From the NCBI GenBank assembly GCA_020060215.1, contig JAGVAP010000016.1, positions 43,908-107,907 on the forward strand: 64,000 nucleotides of DNA, given 5' to 3'. Position 1 is the stretch's first letter, and every line of letters starts with the position of its first letter. Shown in pieces: positions 17,159-26,120 of this stretch. Source of the DNA: Deltaproteobacteria bacterium. GTDB taxonomy: Bacteria > Desulfobacterota > DSM-4660 > Desulfatiglandales > HGW-15. The position numbers and the translations under genes were made by a program. The notes beneath the pieces are model-generated. The model worked only from the letters and a program-made list of their open reading frames with translations. It was not told the origin of the DNA and did not search any database.

Positions 17159-18313
17159 ATGGGACCGTTGGCGGGTGTGAAAGTGATCGAGTTCGGTGGG
17201 ATCGGGCCGGGGCCTTTCTGCGCCATGATGCTGTCGGACATGGGTGCCGAGGTGATCCGGGTGGATCGAAAGGGCCAGCTCGATATCGTGGACCCCAAAT
17301 ACAACCTGCTTTGTCGCGGAAGGAAATCCATCGGGGTGGACCTGAAAAAGCCGGAAGCGGTCGACGCGGTTCTGCGATTGATTGAAAAGGCCGATGTACT
17401 GACCGAAGGCTTTCGGCCCGGCGTGATGGAAAGGCTGGGGCTCGGTCCGGACGTCTGCCTTTCCCGTAACCCCAGACTGATCTACGGGCGTATGACGGGG
17501 TGGGGGCAAAGCGGGCCGCTGTCCTCAGCCGCCGGTCACGACATCAATTACGTGGCCTTGTCCGGGGCCCTTCACTGCATCGGAAGCTCCGATCACAAGC
17601 CCTCGCCGCCCCTCAACCTGCTCGGGGATTTCGGAGGGGGGGGAATGATGCTGGCCTTCGGGATCGTTTGCGCGTTGGTTGAAGTCCGGAACTCGGGGAG
17701 AGGACAGGTGGTGGATGCCGCCATCGTGGACGGCACGGCAGCGCTGATGGCCATGATCTACGGCATGCGGGCGGCCGGGCTCTGGAGCGATCAGCGCCAG
17801 ATGAACCTGCTGGACGGCGGTGCGCCCTTCTACGACACCTATGAGACCAAGGACCACAAGTATATCTGTGTGGGCGCCCTGGAGCCGCAGTTCTACTCCC
17901 TCCTGCTCAAGCGTGCCGGTCTGGAGAACGATCCCGACTTCGAGAATCAACTGGACCAGAGCAAGTGGCCTGTCTGCAAAGAGAAGCTCCTGGCGGTCTT
18001 TAAGACCAGGACCCGCGAGGAGTGGTGCGGGATCATGGAGGGGACCGATGTCTGCTTCGCACCGGTCCTCACGATGGAGGAAGCCTTCATGCATCCCCAC
18101 AACGTCCAGCGTCAGACCCTGGTGGAGATCGACGGGGTCATGCAGCCGTCGCCCGTCCCCCGATTTTCGAGGACGGTGCCCGGAATCCAGGGGCCGCCCT
18201 CTGCGGCCGGGGCGGACACCGAGCAGGTCCTGCTGGCCTGGGGTTTCTCGGCCGAAGAGGTCGAATCCCTGAAGGGTAAAGGTGCCATCTATACCGCGGC
18301 CCGGCATGGGTAA
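17159..18313 (+). CDS. CaiB/BaiF family (family III) CoA-transferase
   Basis: A 384-residue family III CoA-transferase, moving CoA between carboxylic acids. The N-terminus [32 protein letters not shown] is the family's CoA-binding start; [11 protein letters not shown], a conserved catalytic-region motif and [11 protein letters not shown] follow. ATG 17159 was preferred to an in-frame GTG at 17135 because AGGAGG (17142-17147) lies between them. The gene stands alone with no partner in its operon. It resembles alpha-methylacyl-CoA racemase-like members, so a racemase activity cannot be excluded. Confidence 0.87.
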   Translation: MGPLAGVKVIEFGGIGPGPFCAMMLSDMGAEVIRVDRKGQLDIVDPKYNLLCRGRKSIGVDLKKPEAVDAVLRLIEKADVLTEGFRPGVMERLGLGPDVCLSRNPRLIYGRMTGWGQSGPLSSAAGHDINYVALSGALHCIGSSDHKPSPPLNLLGDFGGGGMMLAFGIVCALVEVRNSGRGQVVDAAIVDGTAALMAMIYGMRAAGLWSDQRQMNLLDGGAPFYDTYETKDHKYICVGALEPQFYSLLLKRAGLENDPDFENQLDQSKWPVCKEKLLAVFKTRTREEWCGIMEGTDVCFAPVLTMEEAFMHPHNVQRQTLVEIDGVMQPSPVPRFSRTVPGIQGPPSAAGADTEQVLLAWGFSAEEVESLKGKGAIYTAARHG

Positions 18314-18384
18314 GCCGCACCGGCACGCGTTGGAGTGACGGGACTGTGGCGATGGGCAGGATCTATGCCCGCCTTACCCATGAT

Positions 18385-18443
18385 CGTTCCCGCGCGTTCC
18401 CACGCTCCGGCGTGGGAACGCTAGGGAGGGGAGCGCGGGAACG
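18385..18443. repeat. Nested REP-like palindrome
   Basis: The inner perfect 11-bp stem (18395-18405 with 18410-18420) has a TCCG loop. It is enclosed by a second perfect 11-bp stem (18385-18395 with 18433-18443) of nearly the same sequence (CGTTCCCACGC inside, CGTTCCCGCGC outside). This CGTTCCCACGC...GCGTGGGAACG palindrome is a widespread extragenic type, often linked to REP-associated transposases. None is visible in the window. Confidence 0.8.
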
Positions 18444-18555
18444 AGAGGAGAGCAACCGAGGTTGTCCTGCGGGCACCCCTCAAGGGGGTGAAGCCCCGCC
18501 CCTGCGACCCCACATGCCTCTTTATAACGGGACACGGACCTGGTAGAATCATGCC

Positions 18556-19491
18556 ATGCACAGGGAAAAACAAAGCAGACGAGAGATGTATTATGCCGAG
18601 CCGATCTATCGACCGCCCAGCGAGGCCTATTCCCTCCTGATCCAGGCAACCGTAGGGTGCTCGTCCGCGTCCGCGGGAAGGTGTTACTTCTGCACGTCCT
18701 ACATCTTTGACAGGGCGGTCCCCGAGAAGAAGTTCAGGATTCGACCTGCCCAGGAAGTGCTCGAAGACATCGAGATCGCGAGAGAGATCCACGGGAACCG
18801 CGTGGACAAGATCTTCCTGCTGGATTCGAACGCCATGATCATGAAGACCGGGGAGCTCCTGAAGATCCTCGAGAAGTGCCATGAGGCCTTCCCGCGGCTC
18901 AAACAGGTCTCCTGCTATGCGTGCTGCGGGGATATCCTGAGAAAGAGCGATGAGGAGCTGAGGGAGCTGCGCGAGGCCGGTCTGAAGCTCGTGTTCGTCG
19001 GCCTGGAATCCGGGGACCAGGAGGTCCTGGATCTGATGAACAAGGGCGCGACCGTTCAGGACCAGGTCGATTCCGTGGTGAAGGCGAACCGGGCGGGGAT
19101 ACAGACCTCGGTCACCGTGATCCTCGGTCTGGGCGGAAGGAGGTTGTGGAGACAGCATGCAGTGGAGACGGGCAAGGCCGCCGGCCGCATGAATCCCACC
19201 TTCTTCTCTGCACTGACGCTCATGGTGGTCCCGAATTCACCGCTGGCAGCCATGGTGAAGAAGGGGGAGTTTGAGCTGGTCACGGACCCTGCGGAGATCC
19301 TGAGGGAGCTCCACCTGATGATCCGGAACATCGACGGACCCGGGCCCATCGTTTTTCGAACCAATCACGCCTCGAACTATCTGCCCCTCCGGGGGACCCT
19401 TCCGAGGGACAAAGAGGACCTGTTGAAGACCATCCAGGGCGGACTCGATCACCCGGATAGCCTCCGGTCCGAATCGATGCGCGGCCTCTGA
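18556..19491 (+). CDS. Radical SAM protein
   Basis: A 311-residue radical S-adenosylmethionine protein (Elp3/HemN-like fold). The iron-sulfur motif is C35-x7-C43-x2-C46 (GCSSASAGRCYFC), with more residues between the first two Cys than the usual CxxxCxxC. Downstream it has FVGLESGDQEVLDLMNKG, TSVTVILGLGG and TLMVVPNSPL, as in a group of uncharacterised radical SAM enzymes. The reaction is unknown. It stands alone after a REP-like palindrome, with ATG about 100 bases past that repeat. Two further Cys (CYACCGD) around residue 118 may bind metal or be redox active. Confidence 0.85.
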   Translation: MHREKQSRREMYYAEPIYRPPSEAYSLLIQATVGCSSASAGRCYFCTSYIFDRAVPEKKFRIRPAQEVLEDIEIAREIHGNRVDKIFLLDSNAMIMKTGELLKILEKCHEAFPRLKQVSCYACCGDILRKSDEELRELREAGLKLVFVGLESGDQEVLDLMNKGATVQDQVDSVVKANRAGIQTSVTVILGLGGRRLWRQHAVETGKAAGRMNPTFFSALTLMVVPNSPLAAMVKKGEFELVTDPAEILRELHLMIRNIDGPGPIVFRTNHASNYLPLRGTLPRDKEDLLKTIQGGLDHPDSLRSESMRGL

Positions 19492-19531
19492 AGCCCAGGG
19501 CCATCCTGGATCTCAGCGATGAGCCGATCCC

Positions 19532-20977
19532 TTACGATCGGATCCCCCCCACAAGGGTCGTCAGCTCTCCCACCAGTTCTTTCATCTGTTCGGACCTGGA
19601 CGTCAGCTCCTTGCTCACGGCCGCGGATTCCTCCGCCGTCGACGCATTCCTCTGTATCACCTTGTCCATCTCGGCCACGGCCTTGTTGACCTGGCCTATC
19701 CCCTGTGCCTGTTCGTTGGAGGCGGCGGAGATTCCTTCCACAAGTTCACCCACCTTGCCGGCACCCCTTGCCACTTCTGAAAAGGCCTCGTTGGTCCTCG
19801 TGACCAGATCAGAGCCTTCCCTGACCTTGTTCACAGTCCCTTCGATCAACCCCGCGGTGCTCCTGGCGGCTTCAGCCGCTCTCAAGGCCAGGTTCCTCAC
19901 TTCACCGGCCACCACGGCAAACCCTGCCCCTGCATCACCGGCCCTTGCCGCCTCGACCGCTGCGTTCAGGGCCAGAAGGTTGGTTTGAAAAGCAATCTCA
20001 TCGATCGTCTTGATGATCTTGGATATCTCCTCGCTGGCCTGCGAGATCTCGAGCATGAACCTGGTCAGGCCCTTCATGGATTCATTCGCCTGGTCCACCG
20101 TCCGGTTGGCCCTCTTCATCAGATCATTGGCTCGCTTGGCATGGTCGGCATTCTGCCTGGTCATGGAAGCGATCTCCTCCAGAGAGGAGGACGTCTCCTC
20201 GATGGAGGAAGCCTGTTCCGATGCGCCTTCGGCCAGCTGCTCGCTTGAGGCGTTGAGATTTTTTGCCGACGATGAAATCTCGCCGCTGGCCCCCACCAGG
20301 CCGGTAATCACCCGGGCGACCCGCCCGACAATGGAGGAAGAGATACGGTTCATGTATACTCCGCACAGGAGAACAGCTCCCAGCATGGCCGATCCGAGGA
20401 GGAGCAGAAGGGAAGCCCTACTGCTGATGATCTCGTTTACCCCGTCCTCTTCCGCCTTCAGTTTCTTTCCGGCCATGTCGACGACATCATCGATGGCTTT
20501 TCGATGTTCTTCATAGAGGGGCTTGAGCCTGCCGTTGACCGCTTCACGAGCCCTGTCGCGCTCGTTGCGAAGAATGGCGGGAATAACCTCTCTGTCCCGA
20601 ATGTCGAAGAACTTCTGCGCGGGTCGATACGATCTCTGGACCAGCGCCTCCTTCAGGGCGCCGTCCGGGAGCTCGCTTGCCCAGAATTGGTGCCGTCTTT
20701 CGTAGCCCTCGCGGAGAGAGTTCGATTTTTCAGCCAACTCGCCCAGCTTCCCTTTATCCGTCTCATCCAACATCTGAAAGACAAGGAGAAAGGGTTCAAT
20801 GATGTATTCAGGCGGGGGGAGGACATCCGCAATCAGATCCTTTCCCTGCACGATCTTCAGGTACCATTCGCCGTTGACCTTGGTCGTATGGATGGTCTTC
20901 CAGGAGACTAGGGAAAAGAGGACGAACCCAAGGGCGCAGACCCCGATCGTCGAAAGCAGCTTAGCCCGAATGCTCAT
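19532..20977 (-). CDS. Methyl-accepting chemotaxis protein
   Basis: A 481-residue chemoreceptor. ATG 20977 is supported by GGAAGGAG seven bases upstream; an in-frame extension to 21016 lacks this. There is a TM helix near residues 8-28, a periplasmic four-helix sensing domain, a second TM near 190-215, then a long coiled coil and the conserved signalling tip ([22 protein letters not shown]). The tip reads [10 protein letters not shown] where most receptors have [10 protein letters not shown] (Asp to Gly), a small oddity. It signals to CheA/CheW, which are not in the window. The ligand is unknown. Confidence 0.93.
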   Translation of the reverse strand: MSIRAKLLSTIGVCALGFVLFSLVSWKTIHTTKVNGEWYLKIVQGKDLIADVLPPPEYIIEPFLLVFQMLDETDKGKLGELAEKSNSLREGYERRHQFWASELPDGALKEALVQRSYRPAQKFFDIRDREVIPAILRNERDRAREAVNGRLKPLYEEHRKAIDDVVDMAGKKLKAEEDGVNEIISSRASLLLLLGSAMLGAVLLCGVYMNRISSSIVGRVARVITGLVGASGEISSSAKNLNASSEQLAEGASEQASSIEETSSSLEEIASMTRQNADHAKRANDLMKRANRTVDQANESMKGLTRFMLEISQASEEISKIIKTIDEIAFQTNLLALNAAVEAARAGDAGAGFAVVAGEVRNLALRAAEAARSTAGLIEGTVNKVREGSDLVTRTNEAFSEVARGAGKVGELVEGISAASNEQAQGIGQVNKAVAEMDKVIQRNASTAEESAAVSKELTSRSEQMKELVGELTTLVGGIRS

Positions 20978-21375
20978 GTGAATTCTCCTTCCGGCATCAA
21001 ACACAGGAGCGCACATCCCGCAAAAAGATCTATCGGAAGTTCACCGGCGGTCCTTGAAAGGAAATCCGCGCCTCGGTGGGAATCGGGACCGGCGAGGATG
21101 CATGGTTTGCGCTTGTGGCGGGGGAACTCGAGAACGGGGGAGCCGTTTCATCCCCATACGGAGCCGGAGCCCCGTGATCCCGGGCAGGATCCACGAGCAT
21201 GCGATCGGGCTGGCCCCCACGGCGCACGTCTTCAAGGCAGGGTCACCGGATCGGCCTGAAGATCCTGAGCATGGACTCCATTCGAGACCCAGGTCAGCAC
21301 CACGGACCATTCCATGCGCCCATCAGCGGACCAGGTCGCACAAGGCAAGGCGGGGACCGGATGCGCCGGTCCCAC
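20978..21375 (+). other. Intergenic region with no recognised gene
   Basis: Several short GC-rich frames overlap on both strands but none has a plausible start, ribosome site or family features. A hairpin at its end (21353-21373) probably terminates the PanE-like operon. Confidence 0.5.
21353..21373 (-). terminator. Hairpin after the PanE-like gene
   Basis: A perfect 8-bp stem GGGACCGG/CCGGTCCC with a 5-base loop starts three bases beyond the stop codon of the minus-strand gene. There is no clear T-run, so the terminator function is tentative. Confidence 0.45.
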
Positions 21376-22332
21376 CTACTGCTTCCCGTGATCCCTTGAC
21401 CGCAGGTAGCTGTCCTCCATGGCCTTCACCAGGTTCGTCATGGCAATGTAGTAAGGCGTCGAAATCCCCAGCTCCCTGGCGTAGGCGACCACCTTTCCGC
21501 CGAGAAAATCGATCTCCGTAGGGCTTTTGCGCTCCATGTCGTAGCACATGGAGTCTTTGTGCGCGCCCGCCTTCTCGAGGTAGGCCAAGGCGGTCCGAAG
21601 GTAGTCCTTCCCCAGATCATAGCCCTGGGCCTTCGCCACGGCGAGGACTTCGTCGAAACAGCGCTCGGCGATCTCTCTGGTAGGAGGAAAATCGAGGATC
21701 TGCTTCAGTGTCCGGTTGGTCACCGCACTGATGGACGCCATCGTGCACTTCATGACCATCTTCTTCCAGACATAGAGCTTGATGTCATCGACGCACTCGG
21801 TGTCCAGACCTGCGGCGGTCAGCACACCGGCAATCCTTTCACCCAGGATCTTGTTTTCCGCCGTCAGACCGCCCAGATGGTTCGGCCGGTTGAAAAAGGC
21901 CATCTCCACTTCACCCGGGTTCTTCAACGAGACACCGTAGTTCAAGGTCATGCGAAAGGCGGCGTCGAGGCCGAATGTTTCGGCGACGAGATCCTCCGTA
22001 CCGAGTCCGTTGTGGGTGCTGACGATCTTGGTTCCGTCCCGGACCGCGCCTTTGAGCTCGTCCAGGACGCCCGGCAGATGAAAGGTCTTCGTAGACAGAA
22101 AGACGAGACTTGGGCTGAAGGGTTTCAGGAGTCCTATCCGGTCGACGAAATGGGGGACCGGAACCCGGTAGTTTACACCCCCTGAGATCCGGATGCCGTC
22201 CCGTCTGATGGCCTCTCCCAGACCCGGCATCGGATCTACCAGCATGGTTTCACACCTGTGGTGGAGCAGGGCTGCAGCCAGCACCGCGCCTGTCGCCCCC
22301 ACACCTACAACGGCAATCCTCAAATCATCCAC
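21376..22332 (-). CDS. Ketopantoate reductase (PanE/ApbA) family oxidoreductase
   Basis: A 318-residue NAD(P)H-dependent 2-oxoacid reductase-like protein. The N-terminal Rossmann motif is GVGATG, the conserved THNGLGTED segment follows, and the C-terminal helical domain has KMVMKC and TEIDFLGG, which carry the family's Lys and Glu/Asp positions. In catabolic clusters such proteins often reduce or oxidise a substrate other than ketopantoate. It follows the ferredoxin gene by about 45 bases, in an operon divergent from the IclR regulator. That suggests a role in the same pathway as the TAXI importer locus. Confidence 0.85.
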   Translation of the reverse strand: MDDLRIAVVGVGATGAVLAAALLHHRCETMLVDPMPGLGEAIRRDGIRISGGVNYRVPVPHFVDRIGLLKPFSPSLVFLSTKTFHLPGVLDELKGAVRDGTKIVSTHNGLGTEDLVAETFGLDAAFRMTLNYGVSLKNPGEVEMAFFNRPNHLGGLTAENKILGERIAGVLTAAGLDTECVDDIKLYVWKKMVMKCTMASISAVTNRTLKQILDFPPTREIAERCFDEVLAVAKAQGYDLGKDYLRTALAYLEKAGAHKDSMCYDMERKSPTEIDFLGGKVVAYARELGISTPYYIAMTNLVKAMEDSYLRSRDHGKQ

Positions 22333-22378
22333 TGGGGTCTCCTCCTCTCGTAAGGTCGCTCGATAGGAGCCGACAAAT

Positions 22379-23473
22379 TCATCGGCCCTTCTCCTTCTGT
22401 ATTCTCGTGTGCAGCTCTTCGAAATCCCGCGCCGGCAGAAGACGGGACCGATCCGGCCTCAGGACCAGGCAGGCAGCGCCCGTAGGGCAGACGGTCCCGC
22501 ATACGCCGCAGCCGATGCACCAGCCCGTATCCACGACCACGGTTTCATCGATCATCTTCACCGCGGCAACCGGACAGATGTCCACGCACGCCCCGCAGCC
22601 CGTGCATGCCTCCTTGTCCGTCTCCCTGATGAAGTAGGTTGCCATCAGGGTGTCCCTGGGGACCCTCCTTCTGCGGATATGGCCGACGTTCCAGCAGGCG
22701 CAGCCGCAGCAGTTGCAGTTGTGCTGGATTCCGTCCTCCGTGTTGTCCACGAAATGGACGAGGCCGGCTTCCTCAGACCTCCTGATGATCTCGAGGGCCT
22801 CCTCCCCGGAGACCTGCCTGGCAAGGCCCCGTGCGATGACGTAGTCGGCCATCTCATCGAACTTGATGCAGACCTCGAGGGGATGGCCGCATTTGCCTCC
22901 ATTCAGTCCGTAGATCATTCTGCAGGGACAGTGGGCCACTGCGAATGTCCTGGCCTTTGCGACGACGGTCTCCATCAGATGGAAAGGAAATACGGCCTGC
23001 ATCTTGATGTCCAGTGTTCTGCGCACAGGGATGTAACGGTAGGGCTTGGTGGATGAGGGGCTGTACGCCTCTTCCGTCACCCGGGTCGTGAAATATCTCC
23101 TGATCATCCGGGCCATCTTGCGGGCCTGCTCCGACTCCTCCCCTTTCCAGAAGAAGGTCTGGGGGAAGCCGAAACCCACCTGGTGCAAGGCATATCCTGT
23201 CTCTCCCCCGGAGTCAGGTCCCGAGAAGACGAGTCCCTTTCGACTCAAACCCTCCAGGATCGCTGAAAGCCGACTTCGTTCCAGAGAGCAAGACTTCCCG
23301 ATCTCATCCAACCCGACCGGCCGGAGGGGGACGGTTGTATTCGGGATGGCCAGAAGGGCCTCGGCCTCTTCCTCCGTGAAGACCTCCTTCAGGATTTGAA
23401 CCAGTTCATTCCTGACCGGATACCCCATACCCAGGGCCGAAAGGTGCCCGGCCAGCCTGTCGTAAACATCCAT
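22379..23473 (-). CDS. Winged-helix/4Fe-4S dicluster protein
   Basis: A 364-residue protein. ATG 23473 follows AGGAGAACGG. Residues about 1-110 resemble a winged-helix domain. The centre is Cys-rich (HCPCRMIYG, KCGHPLEVC, CNCCGCAC) and the C-terminus is a bacterial ferredoxin with two clusters (CTGCGACVDICP and CIGCGVCGTVCP). This family occurs beside aromatic and acid-degrading genes in anaerobes, where it may couple redox state to electron transfer or regulation. The precise role is unknown. It is the first gene of the divergent minus-strand pair with the PanE-like gene. Confidence 0.8.
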   Translation of the reverse strand: MDVYDRLAGHLSALGMGYPVRNELVQILKEVFTEEEAEALLAIPNTTVPLRPVGLDEIGKSCSLERSRLSAILEGLSRKGLVFSGPDSGGETGYALHQVGFGFPQTFFWKGEESEQARKMARMIRRYFTTRVTEEAYSPSSTKPYRYIPVRRTLDIKMQAVFPFHLMETVVAKARTFAVAHCPCRMIYGLNGGKCGHPLEVCIKFDEMADYVIARGLARQVSGEEALEIIRRSEEAGLVHFVDNTEDGIQHNCNCCGCACWNVGHIRRRRVPRDTLMATYFIRETDKEACTGCGACVDICPVAAVKMIDETVVVDTGWCIGCGVCGTVCPTGAACLVLRPDRSRLLPARDFEELHTRIQKEKGR

Positions 23474-23612
23474 GCCGTTCTCCTGATGGATACGAGTAAT
23501 CACCGACCTCTACTGGACTTATCGGAATTTGCTTCGGAAGTAAAGACTTAGGTCAAATCGTCTGTTCGAACACGCTTCTTTTGTTGACAGTTCCGGAAAG
23601 GAAAAGGTAGTT
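23474..23612. promoter_or_regulatory. Divergent promoter region (ferredoxin gene / iclR-type gene)
   Basis: A 139-base space between two divergent starts. It contains a TTGACA at 23584-23589, close to the regulator start, and a TTCCGGAA palindrome (23591-23598), with two related TCGGAA half-sites near 23520-23540. It is the likely autoregulatory region of the IclR protein, but no site can be assigned with certainty. Confidence 0.4.
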
Positions 23613-24431
23613 ATGGAAAAAAACGGACATGCATTCCACACAGCGGACCAAATGAACGATCGAGATTTCGTCAACTCACTACAAAGAGGCCTAGCGATCC
23701 TCGAGGCGTTTACAAGGGAACGCCCAAGACAAAACCTCCAGCAGCTCACCCAAGCCACCAGCCTGCCGAAAACGACCGTTCTCAGGCTCCTGCGAACGCT
23801 GATTTCGCTGGGGTATGTCCGATTGGACTCCGCAGCACGGGAATACTCCCTGGGACCGAGGGTCATGTCTCTGGGGTACGCCACTCTCTCGGGGATGGAG
23901 CTCAGGGAAATCGCACGGCCCTACCTTGAAGATCTCTCCCGTCAAAGCGAACAGAACGTGAACCTGGCCATTCTCGATGGAACCGAGGCGATCTATATCG
24001 AACGCATCACGAGAACGCATCTGATCAGTACGGACCATACCGTGGGGAGCCGCGTGAACACGCATTCGACGGCGATCGGGAGGGCCATGCTGGCCTTTCT
24101 GGAAGAAGATGAACTGAACGACACATTGGGGCGACTCTATGGCGACCCGGAGACCGCGAAGCATCTCCGCCACGAGCGAGAATCTTTCTGCAGGCTGCTC
24201 AAGGCCGTCAGGCGAAACGGATATGCCCTGAACAACGAAGAGTACATCGTCGGTATCCGGGCGGTCGGCGCCCCGATCTTCAACGCCGGCGGCCGCGTCG
24301 AGGCCGCGATCAACATGCCGGTCTTCAGTAAGGGCGTAAGCATGAAGGATCTGACGGAGAGACTCGCCCCCATGATCGTCAACACGGCTTTAGAGATCTC
24401 CGCAACACTTGGATATGTAAAGCCGGCCTGA
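23613..24431 (+). CDS. IclR family transcriptional regulator
   Basis: A 272-residue regulator. Residues about 20-80 form the winged helix-turn-helix (SLQRGLAILEAF, PKTTVLRLLRTL), and the remainder is the IclR effector domain (HTVGSRVNTHSTAIGRAMLAF, GYALNNEEYIVGIRAVGAPIF). Family members commonly control aromatic, acid or glyoxylate catabolism. It lies directly ahead of the TAXI importer and the oxidoreductase/AcnX/UGSC genes and divergent from ferredoxin/PanE, so it probably controls both. A GGAAAGGAAAAGG stretch precedes the ATG. Confidence 0.92.
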   Translation: MEKNGHAFHTADQMNDRDFVNSLQRGLAILEAFTRERPRQNLQQLTQATSLPKTTVLRLLRTLISLGYVRLDSAAREYSLGPRVMSLGYATLSGMELREIARPYLEDLSRQSEQNVNLAILDGTEAIYIERITRTHLISTDHTVGSRVNTHSTAIGRAMLAFLEEDELNDTLGRLYGDPETAKHLRHERESFCRLLKAVRRNGYALNNEEYIVGIRAVGAPIFNAGGRVEAAINMPVFSKGVSMKDLTERLAPMIVNTALEISATLGYVKPA

Positions 24432-24742
24432 GGCCACGGAAGATCGAACGGACCCGGGCTTCAATTGGGTGTGCACCTTTCCTTCACTTTTCATGATCCT
24501 TCATCCCGGGGATCTTCCTGAACGCCGATTGCCGAACACCGAGACGGAACACCACAGCGGGTTCGCCCTGGCCGAGGTTTTGAACCAGTGACCGTGAGAT
24601 GACTTGCAACGATAACGATGAAGGGAGGTGAGGTAAGCAGGCCCGAAGCCCTTCAGGCGCCCTTCCGGAGATCTGCCTCCGATGAAGCGCCGAGGACAAA
24701 CGGAAATCTGAACCGTGAGCAGTTTGAAGGAGGGATAGACCT
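24432..24742 (+). other. Intergenic region ahead of the TAXI operon
   Basis: About 310 bases without a recognisable gene or clear repeat. It should hold the promoter of the importer operon, but no convincing -35/-10 pair was found. GAAGGAGG lies just before the next start. Confidence 0.4.
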
Positions 24743-25957
24743 ATGTCGAAAAGGACGGTTGCCGTCATTGGATTGATGCTGGTGGTATGCTTGGCAGTGG
24801 CAAGTCATGCAACCGCAGCGGAAAAGAAATCCTCCAAAGCGTTTACCTGGCCTCAGTACTTTACGGTCGCGACGCCGAACGTCGGGACTGGAAACCACTC
24901 TATCGCCTCAGCCTGGACTCCTGAATTTACGGCCGATACCAAAGTCAAATCCCGCGTCATGCCCGCTCCCAACGGGTATGCAAGAGCGGAGTGGCTCAAC
25001 AACAAACAGGTCGACCTTTCGCTGTACCAGGCATCGGACTACATAGAGCAGCTCGATGCGATCGAAGGGTTTGCGTCGAAGACCGCAGGGCCGGCCGATT
25101 CGCGAACCATCTATCTCTCGCTGGTGACCGCGTGGGGGCTCATGGTGAGGGGCGACTCCCCCATCAAGACCATCAAAGACATCGGTCCGCAGACCAGAGT
25201 CGCCTGGTATCGCGGCTCTTCCTTTATCATGACAGGTATCCGTGCGCTCCTGGCCACCCAGGGTCTTACCCCTGAAGACGTCAAGCTGGTGGAGGTCGGC
25301 AGCTACGGGGCCAATTCAAAGGTGATCTCGGAGGGCCGGGCCGACGTGGCCTACACTTCCCCTCTGTCGGATCTGAACTACGAGGAAGAGGCAAACCCGA
25401 AGGGCATCCGGTGGCTGCCGATCCCCTCGAAAGAAGAAGACCCCAAGGCCCATGCGGCTTTCCAGGCCCTGCAGGCCGGGTATTCCATCCTGCCCGTGAA
25501 AAACGGGGTCCCGTCCGCGATAGGGGTGAGAATGTCCATTGCATACCAGAACTATCACGTCAGAGGAGACGAGAGCGAGGAGTTCGTATATCACCTGGTC
25601 AAATGGCTGGACGAGAATCATGGCCGCTACAAGGACAAGTATATTCATGCCAAGCTGATGACCCTCGACAATCTGATCGAGTTCCTGGACAACGATCCGG
25701 TGGAGCCGATCCATCCGGGGACCATCAGGTACCTCAAGGAGAAAGGCCTCTGGAAGGACAAATACGAGAGACAGAATGCGTTCAACCTGGCCCTGTCCAA
25801 GAAATACATCGACGGTTTCCAGGCCGCGGTGAAGGCTGCGGAGGCCAAGGGAATCCAGGTGAAGGTCGGGGAAAAGAAATGGTTGGAATTCTGGAAGGAA
25901 TACAAAGAGAAGAACGGCCTGGCCGTATCCTATGGGAGTATCGAGAGGCCGCAATGA
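24743..25957 (+). CDS. TAXI family TRAP transporter substrate-binding protein
   Basis: A 404-residue periplasmic binding protein with a signal peptide (MSKRTVAVIGLMLVVCLAVA, cleavage near ATAA). The mature part has TAXI-type features: GTGNHSIASAW near the start, the YQASDYIEQ region, and GPQTRVAWYRGSSFIMTGIRALLATQGL. It is somewhat longer than typical members (about 320 residues), with an extended C-terminal helical region. It delivers its ligand to the fused permease downstream. The ligand is probably a carboxylic acid for the downstream oxidoreductase/AcnX genes. Confidence 0.87.
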   Translation: MSKRTVAVIGLMLVVCLAVASHATAAEKKSSKAFTWPQYFTVATPNVGTGNHSIASAWTPEFTADTKVKSRVMPAPNGYARAEWLNNKQVDLSLYQASDYIEQLDAIEGFASKTAGPADSRTIYLSLVTAWGLMVRGDSPIKTIKDIGPQTRVAWYRGSSFIMTGIRALLATQGLTPEDVKLVEVGSYGANSKVISEGRADVAYTSPLSDLNYEEEANPKGIRWLPIPSKEEDPKAHAAFQALQAGYSILPVKNGVPSAIGVRMSIAYQNYHVRGDESEEFVYHLVKWLDENHGRYKDKYIHAKLMTLDNLIEFLDNDPVEPIHPGTIRYLKEKGLWKDKYERQNAFNLALSKKYIDGFQAAVKAAEAKGIQVKVGEKKWLEFWKEYKEKNGLAVSYGSIERPQ

Positions 25958-26120
25958 GAAGCTTTGCATAGCACCTGTCAAGAGGGGGGGTCACCGTGTC
26001 CGCTGCGATATCCGAGGTCTTCTCCATGCACGGTGACCGACCCTTTCTTATCATCATGAACACGAGAGGTTGCGAACGGCTTTCAAATAAGAGCGCGAAG
26101 AATGGAGGTCGTCAGACATC

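Noticed and set aside
19489..19700. Possible extension of the radical SAM gene through its TGA stop
   Set aside because: The sequence after the stop is antisense to the chemoreceptor gene and low-complexity; no SECIS-like hairpin or family sequence follows.
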